This document shows, piece by piece, positions 24,496 through 33,462 of a DNA stretch of 36,813 nt (its first letter is position 1; each line of letters begins with the position of its first letter). A model generated the notes under the pieces. The model was not told the origin of the DNA and searched no databases. It worked only from the letters and a program-made list of their open reading frames with translations. Made by a program: the position numbers and the translations under genes. Where the stretch lies: NCBI GenBank assembly GCA_024223125.1, contig JAAEOP010000619.1, positions 1 through 36,813 on the forward strand. The letters run 5' to 3'. The DNA comes from Chloroflexota bacterium (GTDB lineage: Bacteria; Chloroflexota; Anaerolineae; Promineifilales; Promineifilaceae).

Positions 24496-25758
24496 ATGAC
24501 ACAATTTGGCGTGTATTCTGAGGTGGGGAAGCTGCATAAAGTGCTGGTTCACCGGCCGGATTTAAGTCTGTGCCGCCTGACACCTTCTAACCATGATGAT
24601 TTATTATTTGATGATGTTTTATGGGTAGAACGGGCGCAGCAAGAGCATGATGCCTTTGTCCAGATTATGCGAGAGCGGGGAGTAGAAGTATTTTATCTGC
24701 AAAAACTGTTGGCGGAAACGTTAGCCACCAGCACAGTCGCGCGCCGCCGGATCATTGAGCGGGAAGTCTCAGAATTAACGGTGGGGGTATCTCTGGTAGA
24801 TGAGTTTCGGGAGTATCTGATGGGGATGAAGTCGGAGACGTTAGCCCGCTTTTTGATTGGCGGCTTGACACGCTCGGAAATTACGCGGTTGGACCTGGAT
24901 GATCTGGCAAAACGGTCGTTAACGGCCGTCTCCACGGCCGCCAATGAATTTATCCTCCCCCCCTTGCCCAGCACCCTCTTTACCCGCGACTCCTCCTGCT
25001 GGATTTACAATGGCGTCTCTGTAAACCCGATGTATTGGCACGCCCGCCACCAAGAAGCCATCCATGTGGGACTCGTTTACCGCTTCCATCCCCTGTTCAA
25101 AAACGCCGACTTCGAGTTTTGGTATCCGCCGGAAGGAGATGACGATCAGTTTGATTTGGAGGATTTCGGCCGTGCGTCGTTAGAAGGCGGCGACGTGATG
25201 CCCATTGGAAATAAAACCGTTCTCATCGGCGTCAGCGAACGGACAACCGTGCAGATGGTGGAGCAGCTTGCCCGACCCCTCTTCCAAAAAAAGGCCGCCG
25301 AACGCATCATCGCCTGCCAAATGACCAGAGACCGGGCACATATGCACCTGGATACGGTTTTTACCTTTTTAGATCGGGACGCGGTGACAATTTATCCTCA
25401 TGTTGTGGAGCAGATTCAAGCTTTTAGCGTCCGGCCAGGGGAAAAAGAAGGGTCGTTTGATGTGCGCCGAGAGGGGAGTGTGTTAACGGCCGTAGCCGAT
25501 GCCCTCAACGTCAAAAAATTACGAGTTATCACCACCGGCGGCGACGAATACCAGGCCGCCCGTGAGCAGTGGGATGATGGCAATAATGTGGTTGCCTTAG
25601 AACCAGGCGTTGTTATCGTCTATTCTAAAAATACATACACCAATCAAAAGCTACATGATGCGGGTATTGAGGTCATTACATTTGATGGATTTGAACTGGG
25701 AAAAGGGCGCGGCGGCGGACATTGTATGACCTGCCCCCTTTTGCGTGACGGCATTTAG
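24496..25758 (+). CDS. arcA: Arginine deiminase
   Basis: About 420 residues, normal length. It hydrolyses arginine to citrulline and ammonia. The guanidino-modifying fold is shown by MTQFGVYSEVGKLHKVLVHRP, the substrate loop FTRDSSCWIYNGVSV, EGGDVMPIGNKTVLIG, the catalytic His in HMHLDTVFTFLDRD, and the nucleophile Cys in GRGGGHCMTCPLLRDG. ATG 24496 has GGAG 8 bases upstream; the frame extends back to 24448 without a ribosome site. No ornithine carbamoyltransferase, carbamate kinase or arginine/ornithine antiporter gene is in the window, so it is not part of a full arc operon here and may act in arginine breakdown or acid defence instead. Confidence 0.95.
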   Translation: MTQFGVYSEVGKLHKVLVHRPDLSLCRLTPSNHDDLLFDDVLWVERAQQEHDAFVQIMRERGVEVFYLQKLLAETLATSTVARRRIIEREVSELTVGVSLVDEFREYLMGMKSETLARFLIGGLTRSEITRLDLDDLAKRSLTAVSTAANEFILPPLPSTLFTRDSSCWIYNGVSVNPMYWHARHQEAIHVGLVYRFHPLFKNADFEFWYPPEGDDDQFDLEDFGRASLEGGDVMPIGNKTVLIGVSERTTVQMVEQLARPLFQKKAAERIIACQMTRDRAHMHLDTVFTFLDRDAVTIYPHVVEQIQAFSVRPGEKEGSFDVRREGSVLTAVADALNVKKLRVITTGGDEYQAAREQWDDGNNVVALEPGVVIVYSKNTYTNQKLHDAGIEVITFDGFELGKGRGGGHCMTCPLLRDGI

Positions 25759-25767
25759 AGTAACCCC

Positions 25768-25800
25768 AGTTCCCCGGCAATTCCAAATTACCGGGGAACT
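25768..25800 (+). terminator. Hairpin after arcA
   Basis: AGTTCCCCGGCAATT (25768-25782), loop CCA, and its complement (25786-25800) with one mismatch. It begins 10 bases after the arcA stop. Only ATTCT follows, so a rho-independent terminator is likely but not clear-cut. Confidence 0.55.
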
Positions 25801-25826
25801 ATTCTGATCTGGAGCAGTGAAGATAT

Positions 25827-26765
25827 ATGAAAAAGGCACTACCTTTAGAACCAACGATGCGGGCGGACACGGCCGTAAAAGCAATTCTTAAAACTCAACT
25901 GGACATCATTCAAATAAACGAACCTGCCATTGTTCAGGACATTGATCCCGAACATCTACACAATTACCGGGTGGCCTTGCGTCGTACACGAGTGGCGTTG
26001 GCGCAAGCAAAAGGAGTTTTTGACACGGCCATCACCCACCGCTTCAAAACAGACTTAAAACAAATTACCCAAATGAGTAATGAACTGCGTGATCTGGACG
26101 TTTACCTACTGGCTGAAGACGACTACCAAAAGTTATTGCCAGACACATTTCGGCCAGATATTGTCCCTTTATTTGACTATTTGCGGGAAAAGCGGATGGT
26201 CGTCTTAGAAAAAACGATCAAGGAACTTACTTCAAAAAAGTTCCAGCATATTATGGCTGATTGGGAAGCTTTTGTGACCGAAGCGCAATCGGAAACGGCC
26301 GACGCCCCCTATGCAGATCGTTCCATTATACTGTTGGCTCAGAAACGGATTTACAAACGGTACCAGCGCGTTGTTAAAGATGGCCAGAAAATATTATCTG
26401 CTGCCGGAGATGAGGAGATGCATGCCTTACGCATAGAATGTAAAAAGCTACGCTATCTGCTGGAGTTTTTTGCCAGTCTGTTCCCTGAAGAGGATATCAA
26501 CCTGCTTGTTAAACAGCTAAAAAATTTGCAAGACAACCTGGGTGATTTTAATGATTTGTGTGTGCAAGAAGATTATCTACTGGCGATTGCGGCCGAATTA
26601 CCAACCCATAAAAATCAATCCCGGCAAACACTGCTGGCGATTGGGGCGCTGGTAGCCATATTGCACGAACAACGATTGGCCTTAAAAGATGCCTTTGTCG
26701 AACCATTTGATACATTCACGGCCGAACAAAACCATAAACGCATCAAACAACTTTTCCAAAATTGA
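25827..26765 (+). CDS. CHAD domain protein
   Basis: 312 residues, all helical, with the CHAD pattern: HNYRVALRRTRVALAQAKG, then MSNELRDLDVYLLAEDD, and in the second half HALRIECKKLRYLLEFFASLF and LKNLQDNLGDFNDLCVQED. The conserved His and many Arg/Lys residues line a basic groove that binds inorganic polyphosphate in studied members. No CYTH phosphatase domain or gene is adjacent. ATG 25827 has GTGAAGA just upstream. Cytoplasmic and without a signal peptide. It probably binds polyphosphate granules, as inferred from the family. Confidence 0.88.
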   Translation: MKKALPLEPTMRADTAVKAILKTQLDIIQINEPAIVQDIDPEHLHNYRVALRRTRVALAQAKGVFDTAITHRFKTDLKQITQMSNELRDLDVYLLAEDDYQKLLPDTFRPDIVPLFDYLREKRMVVLEKTIKELTSKKFQHIMADWEAFVTEAQSETADAPYADRSIILLAQKRIYKRYQRVVKDGQKILSAAGDEEMHALRIECKKLRYLLEFFASLFPEEDINLLVKQLKNLQDNLGDFNDLCVQEDYLLAIAAELPTHKNQSRQTLLAIGALVAILHEQRLALKDAFVEPFDTFTAEQNHKRIKQLFQN

Positions 26766-26778
26766 ACCAAAAAATCAA

Positions 26779-26805
26779 AAAGCCCTGGTATATTGCCAGG
26801 GCTTT
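26779..26805 (-). terminator. Rho-independent terminator for the small minus-strand gene
   Basis: AAAGCCCTGG (26779-26788) and CCAGGGCTTT (26796-26805) form a perfect 10-bp stem with a 7-base loop. On the minus strand it is followed by TTTTTGATTTTTT, a strong T-tract. It lies between two convergent genes and may also stop the CHAD transcript weakly. Confidence 0.85.
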
Positions 26806-26833
26806 CAGTTACATTCTGTTTCAGGATACACTG

Positions 26834-27142
26834 TTAAAGGAATTCAATTAGACCATAACTGTCATCTTCCACAGGTAAAGCGGCAACCTTAATAGTGGCC
26901 TCTTTGCCCTCAGTTGTCCGCAGCGTCAAATGGGATTGATTGTGCCATTCGTCCCACAAATCCCCATCCATAATTTTGAAACTGCACATTGCCCCGTGCC
27001 GCCTAAAGGAATCTTGCTGTTCAATGTTATACCCATTCAGAATAACCTTAGCAACCGGTTTCTGATGGGCAGGCTTGAACAATTCCAACCAATTTTTGGT
27101 AGATTCTGTCTCACTTGATTTAGATTTCTTTCTTTTGAACAT
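26834..27142 (-). CDS. Small hypothetical protein
   Basis: 102 residues, not recognised. A charged N-terminus (MFKRKKSKSSETEST) leads to a beta-rich body with KVILNGYNIEQQDSF, DGDLWDEWHN and LTLRTTEGKEATIKVAAL, ending in EDDSYGLIEFL. No membrane helix, signal peptide or catalytic motif. ATG 27142 has a poor ribosome site, but the gene is followed by a strong terminator on its own strand, which supports a real transcript. It diverges from the helicase gene. Confidence 0.6.
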   Translation of the reverse strand: MFKRKKSKSSETESTKNWLELFKPAHQKPVAKVILNGYNIEQQDSFRRHGAMCSFKIMDGDLWDEWHNQSHLTLRTTEGKEATIKVAALPVEDDSYGLIEFL

Positions 27143-27291
27143 CTTTTTAATTGTGCTTATTTGGATTAGTGGATATTGCTTCTATTATATAGTCAGTCAG
27201 CACACCTGGTCAACTGTAACGAGAATATCGCTTTCTTGCATTGTTGCCCGGTAAATAACAGTTCGGATTTGGCCCTAACGACCATCACAAA

Positions 27292-27335
27292 TTTGATAGT
27301 ATAATAAGAATCTAACAATGTCACTGACTATCAAA
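27292..27335 (+). promoter_or_regulatory. Inverted repeat around a -10-like box before the helicase gene
   Basis: TTTGATAGT (27292-27300) and ACTATCAAA (27327-27335) flank TATAAT (27300-27305) and reach the A of the start codon. It could be an operator or a leader stem that covers the start. No good -35 at 17 bases and no ribosome site are visible. Confidence 0.35.
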
Positions 27336-29857
27336 TGAACATAATCAATGTACTGGCCGATCTGCGGCTGAACAAAGAATTTATGAGTAACGTTGTCGCC
27401 TGGGAACGGCTACAATCCCGGTCGTCACGCACGGCTGCTTTAGATTTTGTGTTGGACGGCCGTCTGCAAACAGGCCTGCAAACACGGGGCATAGACCACT
27501 TCTACACTCATCAAGCCGCGGCCATCAACGCCATTCACCAACACCAGAACGTCGTCGTGGCCACTGCCACTGCTTCTGGCAAATCATTGTGTTACACCGT
27601 ACCCGTATTACAGCGCTTACTGGCCCGTCCTGCCTCCCGCGCCCTTTACCTTTTCCCTACCAAAGCGCTGGGACATGATCAAACGGCCGAAACCACAGCC
27701 ATCATCAGCGCCGGAAAACTGCCCGTCGAAGCTTATAGTTATGATGGCGATACCCCCCGCAGCCAACGGGGTAAAATCCGCAAAAGCGCCGGCATTCTCA
27801 TCAGTAACCCCGATATGCTGCACGCCGGTATTTTGCCCTACCACACAAGCTGGCGTAACCTGTTTGCCAATCTAGAATTTGTAGTGTTAGATGAAATCCA
27901 TGCTTACCGCGGCGTTTTTGGCAGCCACATCGGCAACGTCCTGCGCCGCATGACGCGCCTGTGTGAGTTCTATGGCAGCAATCCTCAATTTATTTCCTGC
28001 TCGGCTACTATTGCCAACCCGCAAGAACATGCTGAACGACTGGCCGAACGGCCGTTCACCCTCATCAACGAATCACAAAACGGCGCTCCTACCGGAGAAA
28101 AGCAGTTCATCCTTTACAACCCACCCATCATAGATGAAGAATTGGGCTTACGCGGCAGTGTGATTATGGCTGCGCGTGATGCGGCTTTAACCTTTTTGCA
28201 AGCGGATGTGCAAACGATTGTTTTTGCCCGCGCCCGCAATACGGTAGAACTACTGTTGGGTTATTTGCAGGATGAATTGACGTATCAAGGAGAGAAGGGC
28301 ACGGCCGTAACCGGCTATCGTGGCGGCTACCTGCCTTTAGAACGACGTGAAATTGAAGCCGGTTTACGCAGCGGCCAACTGCGGGGGGTAGTGGCTACCA
28401 ACGCCCTGGAATTGGGGATTGATATTGGACAGTTGGATGCGGCCGTTATCACCGGCTATCCCGGCTCCATCGCTTCCATCTGGCAGCAGGCGGGGCGGGC
28501 TGGACGACGGGCAGAGCAGTCGGCCGCACTGCTTATTGCCGGTAACAACCCCCTAGATCAATACATTTGCACCCATCCCCGCTACCTTTTCGGTCAATCG
28601 CCAGAACATGCCCTGACCAACCCGGACAATTTACGCATCATGGTCAAACATCTGCTTTGTGCCGCTTATGAACTGCCCTTACAACAGGGAGACTCGTTTG
28701 GCAGTTACGGTCCGGTGGATGATTTGCTGGAAATTTTGCGGCAGGAAGGTACGTTGCACGAAACCCGCGACCAGTATCATTGGTTGGGGGAAGGCAGCCC
28801 GGCCATGGCCGTTTCCCTGCGTACCGGCGGCGATGATACGGTTATCATTCATGATGTAGACACCCTCGGCTCTCCAGAAGTGATTGGCGAGGTTGATTTG
28901 GAGACAGCGCCAGTAATGGTGTATGAAGATGCGATTTACATGCACCGTGCCCGCACGTATCTGGTGGAAGCATTGGATTGGGACGGCCGTATCGCTTACG
29001 CTCGCCCTGTAGAAGTGGATTATTACACGCGGGCCAGCATCGGCAGTAGCATCCGTGAACTGCACCCCGACGTAACCCAGGACAGCGGTGGCATCCAACG
29101 CGCTTTTGGTGATGTGACTGTCATTACCAAAGCGACCGGCTACCGCAAAATCAAACGGTATTCCCACGAAACATTGGGCTTTGGCGAAATCAATCTGCCC
29201 GAATTAGTCTTGGAAACAAGCGGTTACTGGCTCATTTTCAGCCAGGAATTAACGGAGCAGTTGTATGAGGCCGGGATTTTGCTGCGGCCGAATGATTATG
29301 GCCCCAATTGGCAGCAGGTACGGCGGGTGGTGTTGGAACGAGACAATGATCGCTGTCGCATGTGTGGTGCTGACGGAAAATTACATGTGCATCATATTCG
29401 GCCGTTTCGTGAATTCGGCTACATCCCCGACCAAAATGAATATTACCGCGAAGCCAACCAACCTGACAATCTCATCACCCTCTGCCCCAGCTGTCACCGA
29501 CAGGCCGAAGCCGGGCAGCAAACCCGTTCTGCGCTGGGCGGGCTGGCTTACGTGCTGCGGAATTTGGCTCCTCTTTACCTGATGTGTGACCCTGGCGATA
29601 TTGAAGTGGTAGCCGAAAGTCGCAGCCCCCTTACCCAGGCGCCGACGATTGTGGTTTATGAGCGCGTGGCGGCAGGCGTCGGTTTCAGCCAACGTTTATT
29701 TGAACTGCATGAGGAATTGCTGCCGGCCGCGCTGGAACTGGTAGATGGCTGCCGCTGCCGGGATGGCTGCCCCGCCTGCGTCGGCCCCCCTGGTGAAATC
29801 GGCCCCGACACTAAAGTCGTGACGCGGCAAATGTTAGCTTTACTGACCCGCTCATAA
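27335..29857 (+). CDS. MrfA/YprA-like DEAH-box helicase with an inserted HNH nuclease domain
   Basis: 840 residues. Superfamily 2 helicase core: Walker A in ATATASGKSLCY (about 75-86), VVLDEIHAYRG (about 184), SCSATIANP, VATNALELGIDIGQLDA and WQQAGRAGRR. The C-terminal DUF1998 region ends with a four-Cys zinc site (CRCRDGCPAC, about 806-815). An HNH domain lies inside or just before DUF1998 (about 655-725): VVLERDNDRCRMCG, HVHHIRPF, DNLITLCPSCHRQAE, with both CxxC pairs and the catalytic His. MrfA-type helicases repair mitomycin C damage; the nuclease could cut the unwound DNA, or the domain could be defensive. It stands alone on the plus strand with no modification or partner gene nearby. 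Confidence 0.88.
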   Translation: MNIINVLADLRLNKEFMSNVVAWERLQSRSSRTAALDFVLDGRLQTGLQTRGIDHFYTHQAAAINAIHQHQNVVVATATASGKSLCYTVPVLQRLLARPASRALYLFPTKALGHDQTAETTAIISAGKLPVEAYSYDGDTPRSQRGKIRKSAGILISNPDMLHAGILPYHTSWRNLFANLEFVVLDEIHAYRGVFGSHIGNVLRRMTRLCEFYGSNPQFISCSATIANPQEHAERLAERPFTLINESQNGAPTGEKQFILYNPPIIDEELGLRGSVIMAARDAALTFLQADVQTIVFARARNTVELLLGYLQDELTYQGEKGTAVTGYRGGYLPLERREIEAGLRSGQLRGVVATNALELGIDIGQLDAAVITGYPGSIASIWQQAGRAGRRAEQSAALLIAGNNPLDQYICTHPRYLFGQSPEHALTNPDNLRIMVKHLLCAAYELPLQQGDSFGSYGPVDDLLEILRQEGTLHETRDQYHWLGEGSPAMAVSLRTGGDDTVIIHDVDTLGSPEVIGEVDLETAPVMVYEDAIYMHRARTYLVEALDWDGRIAYARPVEVDYYTRASIGSSIRELHPDVTQDSGGIQRAFGDVTVITKATGYRKIKRYSHETLGFGEINLPELVLETSGYWLIFSQELTEQLYEAGILLRPNDYGPNWQQVRRVVLERDNDRCRMCGADGKLHVHHIRPFREFGYIPDQNEYYREANQPDNLITLCPSCHRQAEAGQQTRSALGGLAYVLRNLAPLYLMCDPGDIEVVAESRSPLTQAPTIVVYERVAAGVGFSQRLFELHEELLPAALELVDGCRCRDGCPACVGPPGEIGPDTKVVTRQMLALLTRS

Positions 29858-29953
29858 TTTACAGTAAGGGCAATTAAAAAATGAGAACAGACACTGAAAT
29901 CAAATCATTAGACGCTTACGCGCCAACATCAACAAAAACTTGTCGATAATCAA

Positions 29954-30051
29954 GAAAATAATGAATAATGAATAGTGAATAATTAATAATGAATTGTGAA
30001 ATGAGGATTCATTCACCATTCACAATTCATCGTTCATTATTCATTATTTCT
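29954..30051. repeat. AT-rich inverted repeat built from ATGAATA words
   Basis: The left half is made of AATAATGAATAATGAA-like units and the right half of their complement (TTCATTATTCATTATT), with inner matches ATGAATTGTGAA and TTCACAATTCAT. It fills the middle of the 277-bp gap between the helicase and the first GT-C gene, which holds nothing else I can support. Confidence 0.65.
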
Positions 30052-30134
30052 TTTTCCAGCGAAGTCTGGCAAAAGACGTAGTTACTTATGGTTGTTTAGG
30101 TGACACAAATAGAATTGCTGGTTAACATTAAGCT

Positions 30135-32228
30135 ATGATCTCAGATAAACATTCACCGACCACCCAGCCCTGGTATGCTGCTCCCTGGATTAAGTGGGGG
30201 GCGATAATTTTATTTGTGTTGTGGATGTTTTTTGGTCTGAGTATGTATTATGGGGTGCAGCGGCCGTTTAACCCAACCCAACTCACTGCCCTATCCCAAA
30301 CAACAGATGTGTGGCTGCGTTTGTCATTTTCGCTGCCAGCGCTGGGGCGGTCGCTGCTGGATATGTTGGCGGCGTTGTGGTTGGCCTTTGTTGCTTTGGG
30401 GCTGGGGTTATGGATTTTAGCCATATTGCAGCTTGGGCCAGAATCAGACCTGGAGACGTTTTTGTATGCGGTGGGGTTGGGGTTTGGGCTGTTGGGAATA
30501 TTGGTTTTGTTGTTGGGGATGGCGGGGTTGGTAGGCACGGCAGTCTACCTCATCCTCTTCCTTCTCCTGACTTTGCTCACTGCTAAAAAGGCATTTCTGT
30601 TTTTGCGTGATAGATTTCGTCCGGCACGGCCGTCGCCCCTCATCACCGTTTACCTCATCATCGCCATCAGTTTAACCCTATTTGTCGCTCTGCTGCCACC
30701 GACCAGTTGGGATGCCATCTCCTACCATCTCAAAGGGCCGCAAATATATTTGGCCGCTGGGCGCATTGTACCCACGTTGGATAACGCCCACATTGCCCCC
30801 ATTTATTTCCCCAATCTGTTTGAAATGCTCTTTATGCTGGCTATGGGTTTGCGCGGCGACGTAACCGCCAAGCTGCTCCATTTTCTTTTTAGCTTTTTTC
30901 TGGGAGCATTGGTTTACCTGGCAGCGCGGGATCAGGTACAGGTTAAAGATCCGTGGCTGGCAGTCGTTTTTTATTACGCCATTCCCATGGTGTTGGTATT
31001 GGCGGGGCAGGCGTACAATGATTTGTCGTTGGCGTTCAGCCAGATAGTGGCGTTGCTGGCTTTGTTCCAATGGCAGCGTTTCCGCCGAAATAAGTGGCTG
31101 GTACTGAGCGGGCTGTTTTGCGGCCTGGCAATGGGGCACAAATATACCAGCTTTGTGTTGCCCTTAACGTTGACGCTGCTGTTGTTGTGGGAGTTTCGGC
31201 GGAATTTATGGGGTGTGTTACGGCCGTTGCTCATCATCGCCATTCCCGCTGTCATCGTCGCCGCTCCGTTTTACATCAAGAATCTCATTCTGGTGGGAAA
31301 TCCAGTGTACCCATTTTTGTTTGGCGGCGATGGGTGGGATGCTTACCTGTCGCTGGCCTATACCGACCCCGGTTCGGGACTTGGCTGGGATCCTGTCGCC
31401 CTGCTGCGGCTGCCGTATGATATGATGCTGGGTTTGCAAGATGTCAGCGGCGATGGGCAGATGGGGCCATTTTTCCTCATCTTTTTGCCACTGTTTATTT
31501 TGTATATTTTTAGACCATTGGGTCGGGGCGCCACACGGCCGTTCCACCAAATCCTCTTTTACGCCCTCATGCTGTACGCCTTTTGGACATTGGGCGTCAT
31601 TTCCTCCGCCGGACTGTACCAGGGGCGGCAGTTGTTCACCATGTTTGTGATCTTGTGCCCCGTTATCGCCTGGATTGTGGCAGATTTAGCCCAGTTTGAT
31701 CATCCCCAATTTTCTTTGCGCCGTTTTGTGCTGCTGGTGTTGGCGCTGGCGTTGGGTCTGAATTTGTTGGGGCAAACGGCCGATTGGCTAACCAAAGCGT
31801 CGTACAGATATGTGGTAGGCAGCGACGGCCGTGACGAAACCTTAACCCGTTTGCTGGGGCCGCATTATAAGGCGATGATGGGGATTAACAGGGCCGTGCC
31901 CCCTGACGGCCATGTCGCCTTTTTGTGGGAACCGCGCAGTTACTACTGCCAACCTACCTGCCAGCCCGATCTACTCCTGTACAAATTCGGCCATCTGGAA
32001 CAATTGTATGGGGACGCTGACGGCATCGGTCAGGCATGGCAGGAACAGGGCATAACCCACGTCCTTGTTTTTGACGCCGGTCTACAATTTGCTGTTGAAA
32101 ATGAAATGGCTTATATTGCGCCGGGGGATACAGCCGTGTTCAACAACTTGCTGGCTGACTGGCTGGAACCGGTAAACACCTGGGATAAAACCTACACCTT
32201 GTATGCGTTAGAAGAGATCGGAGATTAG
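30135..32228 (+). CDS. Polytopic GT-C-type glycosyltransferase-like membrane protein
   Basis: 697 residues with a dozen or so membrane helices, then a soluble tail (about 560-697). After helices 1-4 the first large external loop has PPTSWDAISYHLKGPQIYLA, with an Asp in the position of the GT-C catalytic residue, followed by the long helical core (LLALFQWQRFRRNKWLVLSG, MGHKYTSFVLPL). GT-C enzymes transfer sugars from polyprenyl-phosphate donors outside the membrane. The acceptor is unknown. The ATG at 30135 has no clear ribosome site. It is the first of three similar membrane genes; a repeat copy lies in the short gap after it. Confidence 0.7.
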   Translation: MISDKHSPTTQPWYAAPWIKWGAIILFVLWMFFGLSMYYGVQRPFNPTQLTALSQTTDVWLRLSFSLPALGRSLLDMLAALWLAFVALGLGLWILAILQLGPESDLETFLYAVGLGFGLLGILVLLLGMAGLVGTAVYLILFLLLTLLTAKKAFLFLRDRFRPARPSPLITVYLIIAISLTLFVALLPPTSWDAISYHLKGPQIYLAAGRIVPTLDNAHIAPIYFPNLFEMLFMLAMGLRGDVTAKLLHFLFSFFLGALVYLAARDQVQVKDPWLAVVFYYAIPMVLVLAGQAYNDLSLAFSQIVALLALFQWQRFRRNKWLVLSGLFCGLAMGHKYTSFVLPLTLTLLLLWEFRRNLWGVLRPLLIIAIPAVIVAAPFYIKNLILVGNPVYPFLFGGDGWDAYLSLAYTDPGSGLGWDPVALLRLPYDMMLGLQDVSGDGQMGPFFLIFLPLFILYIFRPLGRGATRPFHQILFYALMLYAFWTLGVISSAGLYQGRQLFTMFVILCPVIAWIVADLAQFDHPQFSLRRFVLLVLALALGLNLLGQTADWLTKASYRYVVGSDGRDETLTRLLGPHYKAMMGINRAVPPDGHVAFLWEPRSYYCQPTCQPDLLLYKFGHLEQLYGDADGIGQAWQEQGITHVLVFDAGLQFAVENEMAYIAPGDTAVFNNLLADWLEPVNTWDKTYTLYALEEIGD

Positions 32229-32266
32229 GGATTGGAGATTGGGGCGCTAGTTAATCTCCAATCTCA
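32222..32266. repeat. GATTGGAGATT-type repeat, copy 3
   Basis: GATTAGGGATTGGAGATTGG and, after GCGCTAGTT, AATCTCCAATCTC. It overlaps the stop of the first GT-C gene and ends 9 bases before the next start, where it takes the place of a ribosome site. Confidence 0.65.
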
Positions 32267-32274
32267 AAAAAACT

Positions 32275-33462
32275 ATGAACCGAAAAAACATCCTCCTCGC
32301 CCTCTTAATTCTCATTCTCTTTGCCGTCAGTGTGGTGGGGATGTATGCGGCGTTTACTTCTAAGGTTCCGGGGGCGAATGATTTTTACTCGCGTTGGAAA
32401 GGGGCACAGCTTTTTTGGGTGGAGGGCATAGACCCGTATTCGCAGGAGGCGTCAGAGGCGATTCAGGTGGGGATGTACGGCCGTTTAGCCACTCCCGAAG
32501 AAGATCAGGTGCTTTTTGTCTACCCCTTTTACACTACCTTTTTGCTCATCCCCCTGGTTTGGTTTGAGTATGCCTGGGTGCAAGCGTTTTGGTTGGTGAC
32601 AATACAATTTGCCTTGCTGGGCGGCGTCATTCTCACGTTGAAGCTGTTGGATTGGCAGATGCGGCCGTGGCTGTTGGGCCTGACGTTGCTGTGGACAATT
32701 ATCTTTTACAACAGTGCCCGCACTATCATCCTGGGACAGTTTGCTGGTCTGATCTTTTTGTGGATGGCCGCCTGTTTGCTGGCGCTAAAGCATGACCGGG
32801 ACATTTTGGCCGGGCTGCTGCTGGCGCTAACAACCATCAAACCGCAAATGAGCTTTCTCTTGATTCCAGCGCTGCTGCTGTGGGCATTGGGGCAAAAACG
32901 GTGGCAGTTTATGGGCAGTTTTGCCGGAGCGCTGGCCGTGTTGGTTGGGCTATCTTTTATCTTGCTGCCGTCGTGGTTGACTGGTTTTATGGATCAGGTG
33001 TCGTATTATCCGGCGTACACCATTACCGGCTCGCCGCTATGGGTGATTACGGGCTACTATTTTCCCTGGCTGGGCAAACCGGTGGAGTACGCGCTAATTG
33101 GGCTGCTGTTGGTTTATATGTTGTGGCAGTGGAGGGGGTTGTGGGGGGAAACGGCCGTCAATAACCACTTTCTCTACATCATCGGCATCACCCTGATTGT
33201 AACCAACATGATTGTGGTACGCACGGCAACGACAAATTACGTCATCATGTACATCCCCCTGTTTATGGCGCTGCGAGAGGTGAGCGGCCGTGTAAAGTGG
33301 GGGAATGTATGGGTAGCTCTGTTTTTCGGTTTCAGTTTTGTGGGGATGTGGGTACTCTTTTTAGGTTCTATTTCCGGGGATCAAGAGCATCCAATTACCT
33401 ATTTGCCCCTGCCGTTTTTGCTGCTGCTGGTGTTGAACCAAGTGGAATTCATACGTGACTGA
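32275..33462 (+). CDS. GT87/DUF2029-like membrane glycosyltransferase
   Basis: 395 residues with about ten helices. The DUF2029/GT87 signature is the first external loop NDFYSRWKGAQLFWVEGIDP, then QVLFVYPFYTTFLLIPLVW and, later, ALTTIKPQMSFLLIPALLLW. Mycobacterial members are polyprenyl-phosphate-dependent mannosyltransferases. The Asp in NDFYSRW is the likely catalytic base. ATG 32275 lacks a recognisable Shine-Dalgarno. Its stop overlaps the next gene by 8 bp, which indicates one operon. Confidence 0.8.
   Translation: MNRKNILLALLILILFAVSVVGMYAAFTSKVPGANDFYSRWKGAQLFWVEGIDPYSQEASEAIQVGMYGRLATPEEDQVLFVYPFYTTFLLIPLVWFEYAWVQAFWLVTIQFALLGGVILTLKLLDWQMRPWLLGLTLLWTIIFYNSARTIILGQFAGLIFLWMAACLLALKHDRDILAGLLLALTTIKPQMSFLLIPALLLWALGQKRWQFMGSFAGALAVLVGLSFILLPSWLTGFMDQVSYYPAYTITGSPLWVITGYYFPWLGKPVEYALIGLLLVYMLWQWRGLWGETAVNNHFLYIIGITLIVTNMIVVRTATTNYVIMYIPLFMALREVSGRVKWGNVWVALFFGFSFVGMWVLFLGSISGDQEHPITYLPLPFLLLLVLNQVEFIRD

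Noticed and set aside
29954..30051. CRISPR-like repeat array
   Set aside because: The units are irregular, AT-rich and arranged as an inverted repeat without unique spacers or cas genes.
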